A DNA stretch of 64,000 bases from Pseudoalteromonas rhizosphaerae (GTDB lineage: Bacteria > Pseudomonadota > Gammaproteobacteria > Enterobacterales > Alteromonadaceae). The stretch lies in NCBI RefSeq assembly GCF_902498845.1, contig NZ_CABVLM010000014.1, positions 62,001 to 126,000 on the forward strand. Reading direction: 5' to 3'. The translations under genes were made by a program, and so were the position numbers. A model generated the notes under the pieces. The model was not told the DNA's origin. It searched no databases and saw nothing but the letters and a program-made list of their open reading frames with translations. How positions within the stretch are numbered: the first letter of the stretch is position 1; each line of letters begins with the position of its first letter. Below are positions 25,990 through 34,596 of the stretch, piece by piece.

Positions 25990-27336
25990 ATGATAAAGCA
26001 ACAAAAAACCTGTATTCAATTAGACATTTCGCTCAACTGCCTAGAGGTTTTCGCCTATTTTGCCCATTTACCTTATGCCGTTCTGCTGGATTCAGCCAAC
26101 AGCGACCATATAAATAGTCGTTACGATCTGATTGCTATTGCGCCAAAAATGCGCCTCGAAGTTAAAAATAACCACACCTTTATTGATAACAAGGCAACTG
26201 AACAAGATTGTTTTAGCATCATTAAAGCACAGCTAAATACTCTAGATAGCAGTAAAACTCAGCCTAACCTACCTTTTAGTGGCGGCTGGCTCGGGTATTT
26301 TGGTTACGACCTTGGCCGAGTCATTGAAAAACTTCCCAGCCAAGCTATCGATGATATCGATATGCCACAACTAGCTATTGGTCTCTATCTGGATGCACTT
26401 ATCTATGATAAAAAGCTGCACAGTTGGTTTTATGTCGCACAGCCTGATGTTGATAGATCAGCAATGTATCTACAGGAGTTAGCTCACGCCTCTCCAATTA
26501 CCTCGCCATTTGAAATCACCCGAGGCTGGTCATCAAATATGAGCCGCGCACAATACAGCGCTAAGTTTGCAAGAATTCAGGGGTATTTAAAAAGTGGCGA
26601 TTGTTATCAAATTAACTTAGCACAGCGTTTTACAGCACAGTATCAAGGCTCACCGTGGCATGCTTATTGTACTTTGCGCGAAGCTAACAAAGCACCATTT
26701 TCAAGTTTTATTAATCATCCTGATGGCGCTATTTTATCTATTTCTCCTGAGCGCTTTATTGCCATTAATGATAATCAGGTTGAAACCAAGCCAATCAAAG
26801 GAACGCTGCCACGGTGTCTTGATAAAAAAGAAGATGCGTTACAAGCAACTCGATTACAAAATTCAGCGAAAGATCGCGCTGAGAATGTGATGATTGTTGA
26901 TTTACTGCGCAACGACTTAGGTAAAGTTGCCAAACCTGGTACCGTGCAAGTCCCGTCACTCTTTGCGATTGAAAGTTTTCCTGCAGTACACCACTTAGTC
27001 AGTACCGTGACAGCGCAGTTAGCTGACGATAAAACTGCGGTTGATCAGTTGTATGCTGCTTTTCCGGGAGGGTCAATAACCGGTGCACCCAAAATTCGTG
27101 CGATGGAAATCATTGAAGAATTAGAACCGCATCGGCGCAGTATTTACTGTGGTTCAATCGGTTATTTAAGCGCTTGTGGCAATATGGATACCAGTATTAC
27201 CATCCGAACTTTAGTGTGTCACAAACAACATATTTATTGTTGGGCTGGCGGCGGCATTGTTGCTGATTCACAAGTGGATTTGGAATACCAAGAAACTTAC
27301 GATAAAGTAAATAAAATCTTACCTTTATTGAAGTAA
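25990..27336 (+). CDS. pabB: Aminodeoxychorismate synthase component I
   Basis: A 448-residue chorismate-utilising enzyme that makes 4-amino-4-deoxychorismate with PabA glutaminase, on the route to folate. Motifs of the chorismate-binding domain are present: GDCYQINLAQRF near residue 205, PIKGTLPR near 265, FPGGSITGAPKIRAMEI near 360, and YCGSIGYLSACG. The PIKGT lysine is the one typical of PabB; anthranilate synthases carry PIAGT there, which separates this from TrpE. The length matches E. coli PabB (453). It lies 5 bases ahead of the CoA-Nudix gene, the same pairing as in E. coli pabB-nudL. Confidence 0.95.
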   Translation: MIKQQKTCIQLDISLNCLEVFAYFAHLPYAVLLDSANSDHINSRYDLIAIAPKMRLEVKNNHTFIDNKATEQDCFSIIKAQLNTLDSSKTQPNLPFSGGWLGYFGYDLGRVIEKLPSQAIDDIDMPQLAIGLYLDALIYDKKLHSWFYVAQPDVDRSAMYLQELAHASPITSPFEITRGWSSNMSRAQYSAKFARIQGYLKSGDCYQINLAQRFTAQYQGSPWHAYCTLREANKAPFSSFINHPDGAILSISPERFIAINDNQVETKPIKGTLPRCLDKKEDALQATRLQNSAKDRAENVMIVDLLRNDLGKVAKPGTVQVPSLFAIESFPAVHHLVSTVTAQLADDKTAVDQLYAAFPGGSITGAPKIRAMEIIEELEPHRRSIYCGSIGYLSACGNMDTSITIRTLVCHKQHIYCWAGGGIVADSQVDLEYQETYDKVNKILPLLK

Positions 27337-27341
27337 CCTGT

Positions 27342-27935
27342 GTGAATAGCAAACAGCTTATGGCTCGTTTTCAGCTAACTGCGCCTGCCAATGAGTATAT
27401 ACAGCCAGCTGATAAGAGACATTTTAAACAACGTCCCCAACGAGCCAGTGCCGTTATGTTACCACTGATTGATATAGATAACAGCGCGCACATATTACTA
27501 TGCAAACGCCCGATGTTCTTAAATCACCACCCTGGGGAAATTTGCTTACCAGGTGGTAAGCATGAGTTGAGCGATGCAAACTTACGCCATACTGCACTGC
27601 GTGAACTTAGTGAAGAGCTAAATATCGCCCCATCAAATGTCACTGTCATCGGTCAATTAGGCGATTACTCTACTCTTACCGGCTTTACGATTACACCGTT
27701 TGTTGGTGTATTAGCCCCAGATACACATTGGCATGCAGACCAAAATGAAGTGGCCGCCAGTTTTTTGCTGCCCGTCAGCGCACTCGCTGATGTAAACAAT
27801 TGGCAACCCTTACCTTTTCATCGCTTTGGTAAAACTATTACTTTACAAGGTTTTTCAACTCCTTACGGACTACTTTGGGGAGCCACTGCTAGCATTATAA
27901 AAAACTTTACAAAACAGCTTGCCATACCAGTTTAA
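27342..27935 (+). CDS. nudL: CoA pyrophosphatase, Nudix family (NudL-like)
   Basis: A 197-residue Nudix hydrolase expected to cleave coenzyme A or its derivatives into 4'-phosphopantetheine and adenosine 3',5'-bisphosphate. The Nudix box runs over about residues 72-94 (GGKHELSDANLRHTALREL, then SEELNI). Just before it lies the CoA-specific signature LLCKRPMFLNHHPGEICLPG. The frame begins at a GTG five bases behind the pabB stop, with no strong ribosome site, which suggests translational coupling. An ATG at 27360 (MARFQLTAP) is an alternative start. The pabB-nudL pairing supports the assignment. Confidence 0.9.
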   Translation: MNSKQLMARFQLTAPANEYIQPADKRHFKQRPQRASAVMLPLIDIDNSAHILLCKRPMFLNHHPGEICLPGGKHELSDANLRHTALRELSEELNIAPSNVTVIGQLGDYSTLTGFTITPFVGVLAPDTHWHADQNEVAASFLLPVSALADVNNWQPLPFHRFGKTITLQGFSTPYGLLWGATASIIKNFTKQLAIPV

Positions 27936-28034
27936 ATCTCTATTGCAAAGGGTTACAAGGGTACAATTACGCGTTATTATGTGCGACCGTTCAAAGCCAG
28001 CAATCGTGCTGAGTAAAAGTAGAGTAAAGTTATT

Positions 28035-29411
28035 ATGATCAGTGCATTCGATATGTTTAGTATTGGCATTGGCCCGTCGTCTTCACACACCGTCGGCCCA
28101 ATGCGCGCATCGCGTTTATTTGTTAACGAACTACAACAACAAAACTTATTAACCGATGTCACCAGCATTAAAGTTGAGCTATATGGTTCATTGGGACAAA
28201 CAGGTATCGGCCATGGCTCAGGCAAAGCAGTTATTTTAGGGCTTGCGGGTTACGATCCAGAAACCATTGATGCCGATTTAGTAGACGATATTCTCGCTAA
28301 AATTGAAAATGAACAAGTGATCCACTTAAATCAAGTGCATCAAGCAAAGTTTCCAAAACAAGGAGCGATTGTATTCCACCGTCGTAAAACTTTGCCAAAA
28401 CACTCAAATGCAATGGAGATCATTGCTTTTAAAGGCGACGAAAAACTCCATAGTAAAGTTTACTATTCAATTGGTGGCGGTTTTATTGTTACCGATGAAG
28501 AATTTGAAAACGAAAAACAAGCTGCGCTCACTGTCCGTGAAGAAAATCCAGCCCCCTTTCCATTTGGCAGTGCCAAAGAATTATTAGAAATGTGTAAGGA
28601 GTCAGGCTATAGCGTATCAAGCTTGATGATGAAAAATGAAAAAACGCTGCGTACTGAAGATGAAATAAAAGATGAGCTATTCAATATTTGGCAAGTAATG
28701 AAAGCCTGTATTGAACGCGGTATGCGCACCGAAGGTATTTTACCCGGCGGCTTGAAAGTAAAACGCCGTGCCCCTAGCCTGTACTTAAAGCTCAATATTG
28801 AAGTCAGCAATGACCCCCTTCGCGCAATGGACTGGGTGGATTTGTTTGCCCTTGCTGTTAATGAAGAAAACGCTGCAGGTGGCCGTGTAGTTACAGCACC
28901 AACTAATGGCGCAGCAGGTATTTTACCTGCGGTATTAATGTACTACCACACATTCATTAAAGAAATAGACCGCGATATTGCAACTCGTTATTTATTAACT
29001 GCCGCTGCAATTGGCATCCTGTATAAAAAGAATGCCTCAATTTCAGGTGCTGAAGTTGGTTGCCAAGGCGAAGTTGGCGTCGCATGTTCAATGGCTGCTG
29101 GTGCATTGACTGAAATTGTCGGTGGCAGTGTATTACAAGTAGAAAATGCCGCTGAAATTGGCATGGAGCATAACTTAGGGTTAACCTGCGACCCTGTCGG
29201 TGGATTAGTACAAGTGCCGTGTATTGAACGTAATGCGATGGGAGCTATCAAAGCAATTAATGCATCGCGTTTGGCTATTCGTGGCAGTGGCGAGCAAAAA
29301 GTATCATTGGATAAAGTTATTAAAACCATGCTTGATACTGGTAACGATATGAAAACTAAATATAAAGAAACCGCTCGCGGTGGCTTAGCTGTAAATATAA
29401 TTGAGTGTTAA
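28035..29411 (+). CDS. sdaA: L-serine ammonia-lyase, single-chain [4Fe-4S] type
   Basis: A 458-residue enzyme that deaminates L-serine to pyruvate and ammonia. The N-terminal beta domain begins with the family head DMFSIGIGPSSSHTVGPMRA, and the alpha domain carries the cluster. Candidate cluster cysteines are C343 (GCQGEVG), C385 and C396 (CDPVGGLVQVPC). The very last residue is C458, the tail-in-mouth ligand known from the Legionella enzyme of identical length. All family landmarks are intact, so it should be active. sdaA and sdaB paralogues cannot be told apart from sequence alone. A terminator follows. Confidence 0.95.
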   Translation: MISAFDMFSIGIGPSSSHTVGPMRASRLFVNELQQQNLLTDVTSIKVELYGSLGQTGIGHGSGKAVILGLAGYDPETIDADLVDDILAKIENEQVIHLNQVHQAKFPKQGAIVFHRRKTLPKHSNAMEIIAFKGDEKLHSKVYYSIGGGFIVTDEEFENEKQAALTVREENPAPFPFGSAKELLEMCKESGYSVSSLMMKNEKTLRTEDEIKDELFNIWQVMKACIERGMRTEGILPGGLKVKRRAPSLYLKLNIEVSNDPLRAMDWVDLFALAVNEENAAGGRVVTAPTNGAAGILPAVLMYYHTFIKEIDRDIATRYLLTAAAIGILYKKNASISGAEVGCQGEVGVACSMAAGALTEIVGGSVLQVENAAEIGMEHNLGLTCDPVGGLVQVPCIERNAMGAIKAINASRLAIRGSGEQKVSLDKVIKTMLDTGNDMKTKYKETARGGLAVNIIEC

Positions 29412-29424
29412 GTTTTATAGTCAT

Positions 29425-29453
29425 TAAAAAAGCCGCAATATGCGGCTTTTTTC
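29425..29453. terminator. Bidirectional terminator between sdaA and cysB
   Basis: The stem agccgca/tgcggct (29431-29437 with 29441-29447) has A's before and T's after. It serves both convergent genes. Confidence 0.88.
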
Positions 29454-29465
29454 AACAGGTTAAAG

Positions 29466-30443
29466 TCACTTAACCGGTAATTCTATATCTTCAAACAGCT
29501 TATCTACGTCATCTTGATTACGTAGTAAACTCGCTCGCTCAACCCGCTCTTTGGTCAAATGTGGTGCAAAACGCTCTATAAAGTCATACATATACGTACG
29601 TAAAAAGCTGCCTTTTCTAAAGCCAATTTTAGTGGTGCTGGCTTCAAATAAATGGCTGGCATCAATACACACTAAATCGGTATCTGCAATTTGATCAATC
29701 GCCATTGATGCTACAACACCCACACCTAGACCTAAGCGTACATAGGTTTTAATCACATCGGCGTCAGTTGCAGTAAATACAATGTGTGGTTCAAGTCCCT
29801 GCGCATTAAATGCTTTATCAAGTTCTGAACGGCCAGTAAAACCAAATACATAAGTAATAAGTGGATACTGGGCAATATCGGCAACGGTCAGCGACTCTGC
29901 TTTTTTAGCTAGTGGATGGTCTTTTGCCACCACAATACTGCGATTCCAGTGATAGCAAGGTAACATCACTAAATCAGAGTATAAATGTAGTGCTTCAGTG
30001 GCAATTGCAAAATCAGCATCGCCTCGAGCAGCAGCATCAGAAATTTGCTGCGGCGTACCTTGGTGCATGTGCAATGACACCGCAGGGTACTTTTTCATAA
30101 ATCCTTGGATCACACTTGGCAGTGCATACCGTGCTTGGGTATGTGTGGTGGCAATATTCAACTTACCTTGATCAGGTAATGTATGCTCATTTGCAACCGC
30201 CTTAATACCCTCTACTTTAGAAAGGATCTCACGGGAAATATTAATTATTTCAGTGCCCGCGCTGGTAACGTGGGTTAAGTGTTTTCCACTTCGCCCAAAA
30301 ATCTGCACGCCCAACTCATCTTCCAACATACGTACTTGCTTAGAAATACCTGGCTGTGAGGTAAACAAACTTTCAGCGGTTGCTGAAACATTAAGTTTAT
30401 GATTTTGGACTTCGACGATGTATCTGAGTTGTTGTAATTTCAT
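29466..30443 (-). CDS. cysB: LysR-type sulfur regulator CysB
   Basis: A 325-residue LysR regulator that activates sulfate assimilation and cysteine genes with N-acetylserine as inducer. The N-terminus (MKLQQLRYIVEVQNHKLNVS) and recognition helix (FTSQPGISKQVRMLEDELGV) are almost identical to E. coli CysB (324 residues). The effector domain starts near residue 90. There are no sulfur-assimilation genes nearby, which is usual because CysB acts in trans. It is convergent with sdaA and divergent from an uncharacterised anchored protein. Confidence 0.95.
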   Translation of the reverse strand: MKLQQLRYIVEVQNHKLNVSATAESLFTSQPGISKQVRMLEDELGVQIFGRSGKHLTHVTSAGTEIINISREILSKVEGIKAVANEHTLPDQGKLNIATTHTQARYALPSVIQGFMKKYPAVSLHMHQGTPQQISDAAARGDADFAIATEALHLYSDLVMLPCYHWNRSIVVAKDHPLAKKAESLTVADIAQYPLITYVFGFTGRSELDKAFNAQGLEPHIVFTATDADVIKTYVRLGLGVGVVASMAIDQIADTDLVCIDASHLFEASTTKIGFRKGSFLRTYMYDFIERFAPHLTKERVERASLLRNQDDVDKLFEDIELPVK

Positions 30444-30760
30444 GGCTGCATTTTTTAGTGTAGTTATACTGCTTATTTATAAATGCTACATCGCGTCAAG
30501 CCAAGTTTTTTCTGATTAACAATAGAAAAAGGCTGTCTGGAATCGTATTTATAAGGTTATCTGCTTAGGCTAGCATAATCCCTCGTCTTGAGGTAGCCAT
30601 CTTTTGAGCTGACGCGCAAAATGAAAAAATATCATACGCAGATAGTAATAAATGATGAGAAAGTGAATTCTTTTTTACATAAGCCGCGCAAAACTATCCC
30701 GTTAGCATATATTTAATGTAAGATTAAAATTATTAGCTTGTGAAATTTGAGACCTAAACC
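30444..30760. other. Intergenic region, 317 bases, divergent promoters
   Basis: No open frame. It separates cysB (minus) from a plus-strand gene and must hold both promoters. An imperfect dyad lies near 30569-30600 (ggctagc and ggtagcc arms with cctc/gagg inside). CysB autoregulation from this region is likely by family precedent but no site can be pinned down. Confidence 0.45.
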
Positions 30761-31519
30761 ATGATCGTTTCTATTATTATTATGTTGATTGTTGCACTGA
30801 TTGTCATTGCCCTCTGGGTCAGTGCGGTACAACAGCATAAAGAGAAACAAGAAACAGAACGCCGTAAAGACTTAACCAAACAAAAAAAAATCATTGAAGA
30901 ATCAGAAGATGTTCTAGTAAATAGCGCCAACATACCTATGTCAGAACATATTTTACGTATTCTGCAACGGCGTATTCATGATGCGTTAGCAGCAATGGTG
31001 CAGCTATCTCCTAATTCAAAAGAGTTAAAGAATCGCTTAAAAGAAGCAAATGAACGTTTAGGGAACTCAATCGACACCGCTAACTCAGAAAACTTAGTGT
31101 TACCCGATAACGACAAGCAATTAATAGCACTTATTCAAGGTATCAAGAAAGTACGTGCAGTGCTTCGCTCAGAGCATGGTAAAGGAAAAGTAGACAGCCA
31201 AATTTTTATTGCTGAAGACAAGCGCTTAGAAAAGCTCCAATTACGAATTAATATTGAAAGCCAGATTAAACGAGGTATCTCAGCGCGCTCTGCGAATATG
31301 GTCGGTTCTGCACGCCAATACTTTGAAAAAGCGTACGCAACTGTATCAGCAGTAGCTTATAGCGACGATTATATAACTACAAAACGCCAAGAACTCGAAG
31401 GTTATTTAGAAGCAATAAGCACCGACCTTAAAGCCTCCAATGCAACTGCACTGAAGAAAAAAGCAGAGCAAGAACAAGATGATTTAGACGTGCTTTTTGC
31501 ACCAAAGAAAAAGTGGTAA
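30761..31519 (+). CDS. Membrane-anchored coiled-coil protein of unknown function
   Basis: A 252-residue protein I cannot name. Residues 1-23 form one transmembrane helix. A highly charged coiled-coil stretch follows (about 25-50, rich in Lys, Glu and Gln), then a mostly helical soluble body (ILRILQRRIHDALAAMVQLS, SARQYFEKAYATVSAVAYSD) with tetratricopeptide-like helix pairs. It ends in an acidic/lysine tail (DDLDVLFAPKKKW). The soluble part should be cytoplasmic. Similar anchored proteins occur in Shewanella and relatives without known function. The stop codon TAA forms the loop of a terminator hairpin. Confidence 0.75.
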   Translation: MIVSIIIMLIVALIVIALWVSAVQQHKEKQETERRKDLTKQKKIIEESEDVLVNSANIPMSEHILRILQRRIHDALAAMVQLSPNSKELKNRLKEANERLGNSIDTANSENLVLPDNDKQLIALIQGIKKVRAVLRSEHGKGKVDSQIFIAEDKRLEKLQLRINIESQIKRGISARSANMVGSARQYFEKAYATVSAVAYSDDYITTKRQELEGYLEAISTDLKASNATALKKKAEQEQDDLDVLFAPKKKW

Positions 31520-31533
31520 TCCACTTTTTCTTT
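31504..31533. terminator. Terminator with the stop codon in its loop
   Basis: A perfect 13-base stem (31504-31516 with 31521-31533) encloses the loop TAAT, whose TAA is the stop codon of the preceding gene. The T-rich right arm allows it to serve the plus strand, and its A-rich left arm the minus strand. Confidence 0.85.
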
Positions 31534-31541
31534 GTATTAAC

Positions 31542-32834
31542 TTAGGATAAAAACGCAAATTTTATCACAAACATCGCTGTCAATATCCACACACTGATGC
31601 TTACTTGTTCTCGTTTACCACACAATACTTTAACAGCTGTATAAGAAATAAAGCCCAGTGCAATGCCATGAGCAATGGAGAATGTTAGCGGCGTCATCAG
31701 TAATACCACACTCACTGGAATGGCATCTGTCATATCATCCCAATTTACAAACTTGAGGTTTTGTAGCATTAGCACCGACACGTATAAAATAGCTCCCGCA
31801 GTTGCATAAGCTGGCACCATTTTCGCCAAAGGTGCAAAAAACATCATCAATAAAAAGCACATTCCTACAACCACAGCTGTAAGTCCTGTTCTGCCACCCA
31901 CAGACACCCCTGCAACTGACTCTATATATGAGGTTGTGGTCGAAGTGCCCAATACTGAACCAGCAATGGTTGCGGCACTATCAGCACTTAATGCTCGTCC
32001 TAAACGTGGCATATTACCTTTTTCGTCCGCTAAGCCTGCTTTTTGAGTTACCGCAACTAAAGTGCCTGATGTATCAAATAAATCAACGAACAACAATGCA
32101 AAAATGACGCTAAGCATTGACAACTCAAACGCCGCTGAAAAATCAAGTTGCATAAAAGTAGGCGCAATTGAAGGAGGCATAGATATCACGCCTTGATACT
32201 CTACCAAACCCAGACTTAGCGCGATCACAGTTACTAATAAAATGCTGATCAAAACACCACTTTTAAAATCACGATAAAGTAGCGCTGCAATAACAAAAAA
32301 GCTAAGAATGGCCAACAATGGACCGGCAGCCGTAATATCACCTAGTTGCACTAATGTTGCAGGGCTAGCCACAATGATCCCGGCATTTTTAAGCGCAATT
32401 AACGCTAAGAACGCTCCAATTCCTGTTGCAATGGCTTGCTTTAACACCAATGGAATAGCATTAATTATCCACTCCCTGACTTTGAACAAACTCAGGAACA
32501 AGAAAATACAGCCCGACATAAACACAGCCCCTAATGCTGCTTGCCAGGTATAGCCCATGCCTAACACAACACCATAAGTAAAGAAGGCATTAAGCCCCAT
32601 ACCAGGAGCCAAAGCTAACGGATAATTTGCCCAAAAGCCCATGATAAAACAGCCAATAGCCGCAGCAATACAAGTTGCCACAAACGCAGCACCTTGATCC
32701 ATACCAGCTTCAGCCAACATAGCAGGGTTGACAAACACAATATAAACCATAGTAATAAAGGTAGTGAGACCAGCAATACATTCGCGGCGCACAGTCGAGT
32801 TGTGGTCGCTAATTTTAAATAACGCGTCGAGCAT
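31542..32834 (-). CDS. NCS2 purine permease, AzgA/GhxP type
   Basis: A 430-residue inner-membrane proton symporter with about 13-14 hydrophobic segments. Family motifs are visible: RRECIAGLTTFITMVYIVFV at the start, LALAPGMGLNAFFTY near residue 75, and LFVDLFDTSGTLVAV near 250, all typical of the AzgA-like branch (adenine, guanine and hypoxanthine permeases such as E. coli AdeP and GhxP). The choice between adenine and guanine/hypoxanthine cannot be made safely here. It is monocistronic and convergent with the anchored coiled-coil gene. Confidence 0.92.
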   Translation of the reverse strand: MLDALFKISDHNSTVRRECIAGLTTFITMVYIVFVNPAMLAEAGMDQGAAFVATCIAAAIGCFIMGFWANYPLALAPGMGLNAFFTYGVVLGMGYTWQAALGAVFMSGCIFLFLSLFKVREWIINAIPLVLKQAIATGIGAFLALIALKNAGIIVASPATLVQLGDITAAGPLLAILSFFVIAALLYRDFKSGVLISILLVTVIALSLGLVEYQGVISMPPSIAPTFMQLDFSAAFELSMLSVIFALLFVDLFDTSGTLVAVTQKAGLADEKGNMPRLGRALSADSAATIAGSVLGTSTTTSYIESVAGVSVGGRTGLTAVVVGMCFLLMMFFAPLAKMVPAYATAGAILYVSVLMLQNLKFVNWDDMTDAIPVSVVLLMTPLTFSIAHGIALGFISYTAVKVLCGKREQVSISVWILTAMFVIKFAFLS

Positions 32835-32949
32835 AAGTGAGTTTCATTTTAGATGACAATAATTGCGTGATTTTATCATATATTTCAAGAATAACAGGAC
32901 AATTAACCTGATATTAGACTAAACTGAGCAGGTAAATGACAACAATAAT

Positions 32950-33417
32950 ATGTGTGGCACTATGACAGATACCTCGCCAATTGGCTTAGATTTAGAACAA
33001 CAGTTAGAAAACGTATTATCGTTTATCACCCAACCGAGCAAAGCCCCACACAGTGCGGTTAAAGCTGATACTCCTGATAACACTGTTAATAAAGCCCTGT
33101 ATTATTTAAAAAATGATCAACCTCCTCTCGCAGCTAAATGGATGCGCTTAGCTGCAATGTCAGGTAATCAGCGAGCCCAATTTTATCTCGGATTATTTTT
33201 TATCAAAGGCCAAGGCGTACCTACTAGTGTTTTTCATGGCGCGGTATGGCTAAGTTTAGCCAGTAGCCAAGGCTATGAGCCTGCAGCAACTGCCTTAACT
33301 GATTTACGTAAACATCTAACCACCCGCCGCTTTAAAGATGCCCAGTGTTATGCAGCAACACTGTATGAGCAAATACACCAACAGCAGTTTGCTCACCTGA
33401 TCCCCAACTCACCTTGA
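32950..33417 (+). CDS. Small Sel1-repeat protein
   Basis: A 155-residue cytosolic protein with two Sel1-like helical repeats in residues about 60-118 (PLAAKWMRLAAMSGNQRAQF, then YLGLFFIKGQGVPTSVFHGA). There is no signal peptide. Sel1 repeats mediate protein-protein contacts, so it is probably an adaptor of unknown partner. The N-terminal 40 residues are polar. An in-frame ATG at 32962 (MTDTSPIGLDL) may be the true start, because neither site has a clear Shine-Dalgarno. It ends in a hairpin terminator overlapping its stop. Confidence 0.8.
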   Translation: MCGTMTDTSPIGLDLEQQLENVLSFITQPSKAPHSAVKADTPDNTVNKALYYLKNDQPPLAAKWMRLAAMSGNQRAQFYLGLFFIKGQGVPTSVFHGAVWLSLASSQGYEPAATALTDLRKHLTTRRFKDAQCYAATLYEQIHQQQFAHLIPNSP

Positions 33418-33440
33418 AAAGGGACTAATCTACCCTTTTC
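33416..33440 (+). terminator. Hairpin terminator after the Sel1 gene
   Basis: An 8-base stem gaaaaggg/cccttttc (33416-33423 with 33433-33440) closes a 9-base loop. It overlaps the TGA stop of the Sel1 gene and is followed by an AT-rich stretch. Confidence 0.65.
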
Positions 33441-33611
33441 ATTAAAATCAATTGCCACCTCAATGTAACTAAGTAATATATTGTTTTATAAAATATTATT
33501 TTAGTTTATGCACATTTCCAAAGCTGATGGTATCAAATAAATATAAAAATCGTTCAAAAAGATAGCAAAAAACACTTGCACACAAACACTGTATAAACTA
33601 CTGTATATGAG

Positions 33612-33631
33612 TACTGTATAAACAACCAGTG
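33612..33631 (+). promoter_or_regulatory. LexA (SOS) box upstream of the sulA-like gene
   Basis: TACTGTATAAACAACCAGTG keeps the CTG-N10-CAG core of the gammaproteobacterial LexA box (33614-33629) with the TACTGTATA left half intact. It ends 10 bases before the ATG of the SulA-like gene. The half-site ACTGTATA occurs two more times just upstream (33588, 33600). Confidence 0.8.
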
Positions 33632-33641
33632 AGTGAAACTT

Positions 33642-34076
33642 ATGTTACAGCCAATTACCGTCAGAACAGTTAAAAGCTATCAACAAGATAATTTAAGCGC
33701 ATCAGTAAATTTGATTCAGATAGAAGATGAGATCTCTGCAACTTTTGAACTTCTAAAGGTGTTACACCATTACAATAATAAAAACGCATGGACGTTACTG
33801 ATTGCACCGGATCACGTACCAAGTAAAGCTTTACTCGATTCATGTTCTATTGATACCAGTAAACTATTAGTGATCAGGCAAAAGCATCTGGTTAATTTAG
33901 AGTATGTACTAAATTCTGCACTACATAACGGTAACTTTGCAGCGGTGATCACCTGGACAGACATTGTGAGAGACAATCAAATAGCTAACCTGTCATTAAA
34001 GTTAGATCAAGCCAGTGCAAAACTATACTGTTTTACTAAAACCCAACAAGCTACAGAGATAGCATTAGCACAATAA
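33642..34076 (+). CDS. sulA: SulA-like SOS cell-division inhibitor
   Basis: A protein of about 144 residues resembling SulA, which blocks FtsZ assembly after DNA damage. The recognisable blocks are NAWTLLIAPDHVPSKALL, LLVIRQKHLVNLEYVLNSAL and GNFAAVITWTD, in the same order and spacing as the conserved core of E. coli SulA (a RecA-like degenerate fold). A LexA box lies directly upstream, which supports SOS control. I place the start at the ATG (33642), with a GTGAG Shine-Dalgarno 8 bases upstream. A GTG at 33633 would sit against the LexA box. Overall identity to SulA is low, so a SulA-family division inhibitor is the safe statement. Confidence 0.82.
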   Translation: MLQPITVRTVKSYQQDNLSASVNLIQIEDEISATFELLKVLHHYNNKNAWTLLIAPDHVPSKALLDSCSIDTSKLLVIRQKHLVNLEYVLNSALHNGNFAAVITWTDIVRDNQIANLSLKLDQASAKLYCFTKTQQATEIALAQ

Positions 34077-34116
34077 GCTGTTAAAATGCCGTTTTTTAAT
34101 AAAGCGTATTTTAATT

Positions 34117-34596
34117 ATGACCTCACTCACTGACAGTCTTTGCTTATGTGGCAGCGAACAAAGCTATAGCGATTGCTGTGAAAAATTGCATTTAGGCAAT
34201 ATACAAGCAACAAGCCCAGAGCAACTAATGCGCTCTCGCTTTGTTGCTTATGCCTTAAAAAATGCTAAGTATATTTACCAAACTTATGCACAAGAAAAAC
34301 AAGCAGCAAACCCACTCAGAGAAATTGCCGATTTTGCTAATAGTTGCCGCTTTATAAAATTAGCCGTGATCAGTGCAGATCAGCAAGAGTACACTGGTTG
34401 TGTTGAATTTTGTGTTAGCTATTTTTATCAAAACTTGTTTTGCCAACTGCATGAAAAATCAAGCTTCATAAAAGAAGATGGCCAGTGGCGTTATCTCGAT
34501 GGTGAGATCTTCCCTGTTGCAGATATAAAAATTAGCCGCAATGATGAATGCCCGTGTGGTAGTGGTAAAAAATATAAAAAATGCCACAGCGTGTAA
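34117..34596 (+). CDS. ychJ: YchJ-family SEC-C motif protein
   Basis: A 159-residue UPF0225/YchJ protein. Two cysteine clusters flank a central NTF2-like domain. The N-terminal cluster is CLCGSEQSYSDCC; the C-terminal SEC-C motif is CPCGSGKKYKKCHS, which in SecA binds zinc. The central domain (residues 35-135) carries the family landmark SPEQLMRSRFVAYAL. Biochemical function is not established. It starts 40 bases after the sulA-like gene on the same strand but is probably unrelated to SOS. No terminator is obvious after it. Confidence 0.93.
   Translation: MTSLTDSLCLCGSEQSYSDCCEKLHLGNIQATSPEQLMRSRFVAYALKNAKYIYQTYAQEKQAANPLREIADFANSCRFIKLAVISADQQEYTGCVEFCVSYFYQNLFCQLHEKSSFIKEDGQWRYLDGEIFPVADIKISRNDECPCGSGKKYKKCHSV

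Noticed and set aside
25990..27336. Anthranilate synthase component I (TrpE).
   Set aside because: The motif PIKGT and the pabB-nudL neighbourhood fit PabB; TrpE has PIAGT and usually lies in a trp operon.
33601..33620. A second LexA box formed by CTGTATATGAGTACTG.
   Set aside because: The right half is CTG rather than CAG, so the dyad is not kept; only half-sites repeat here.
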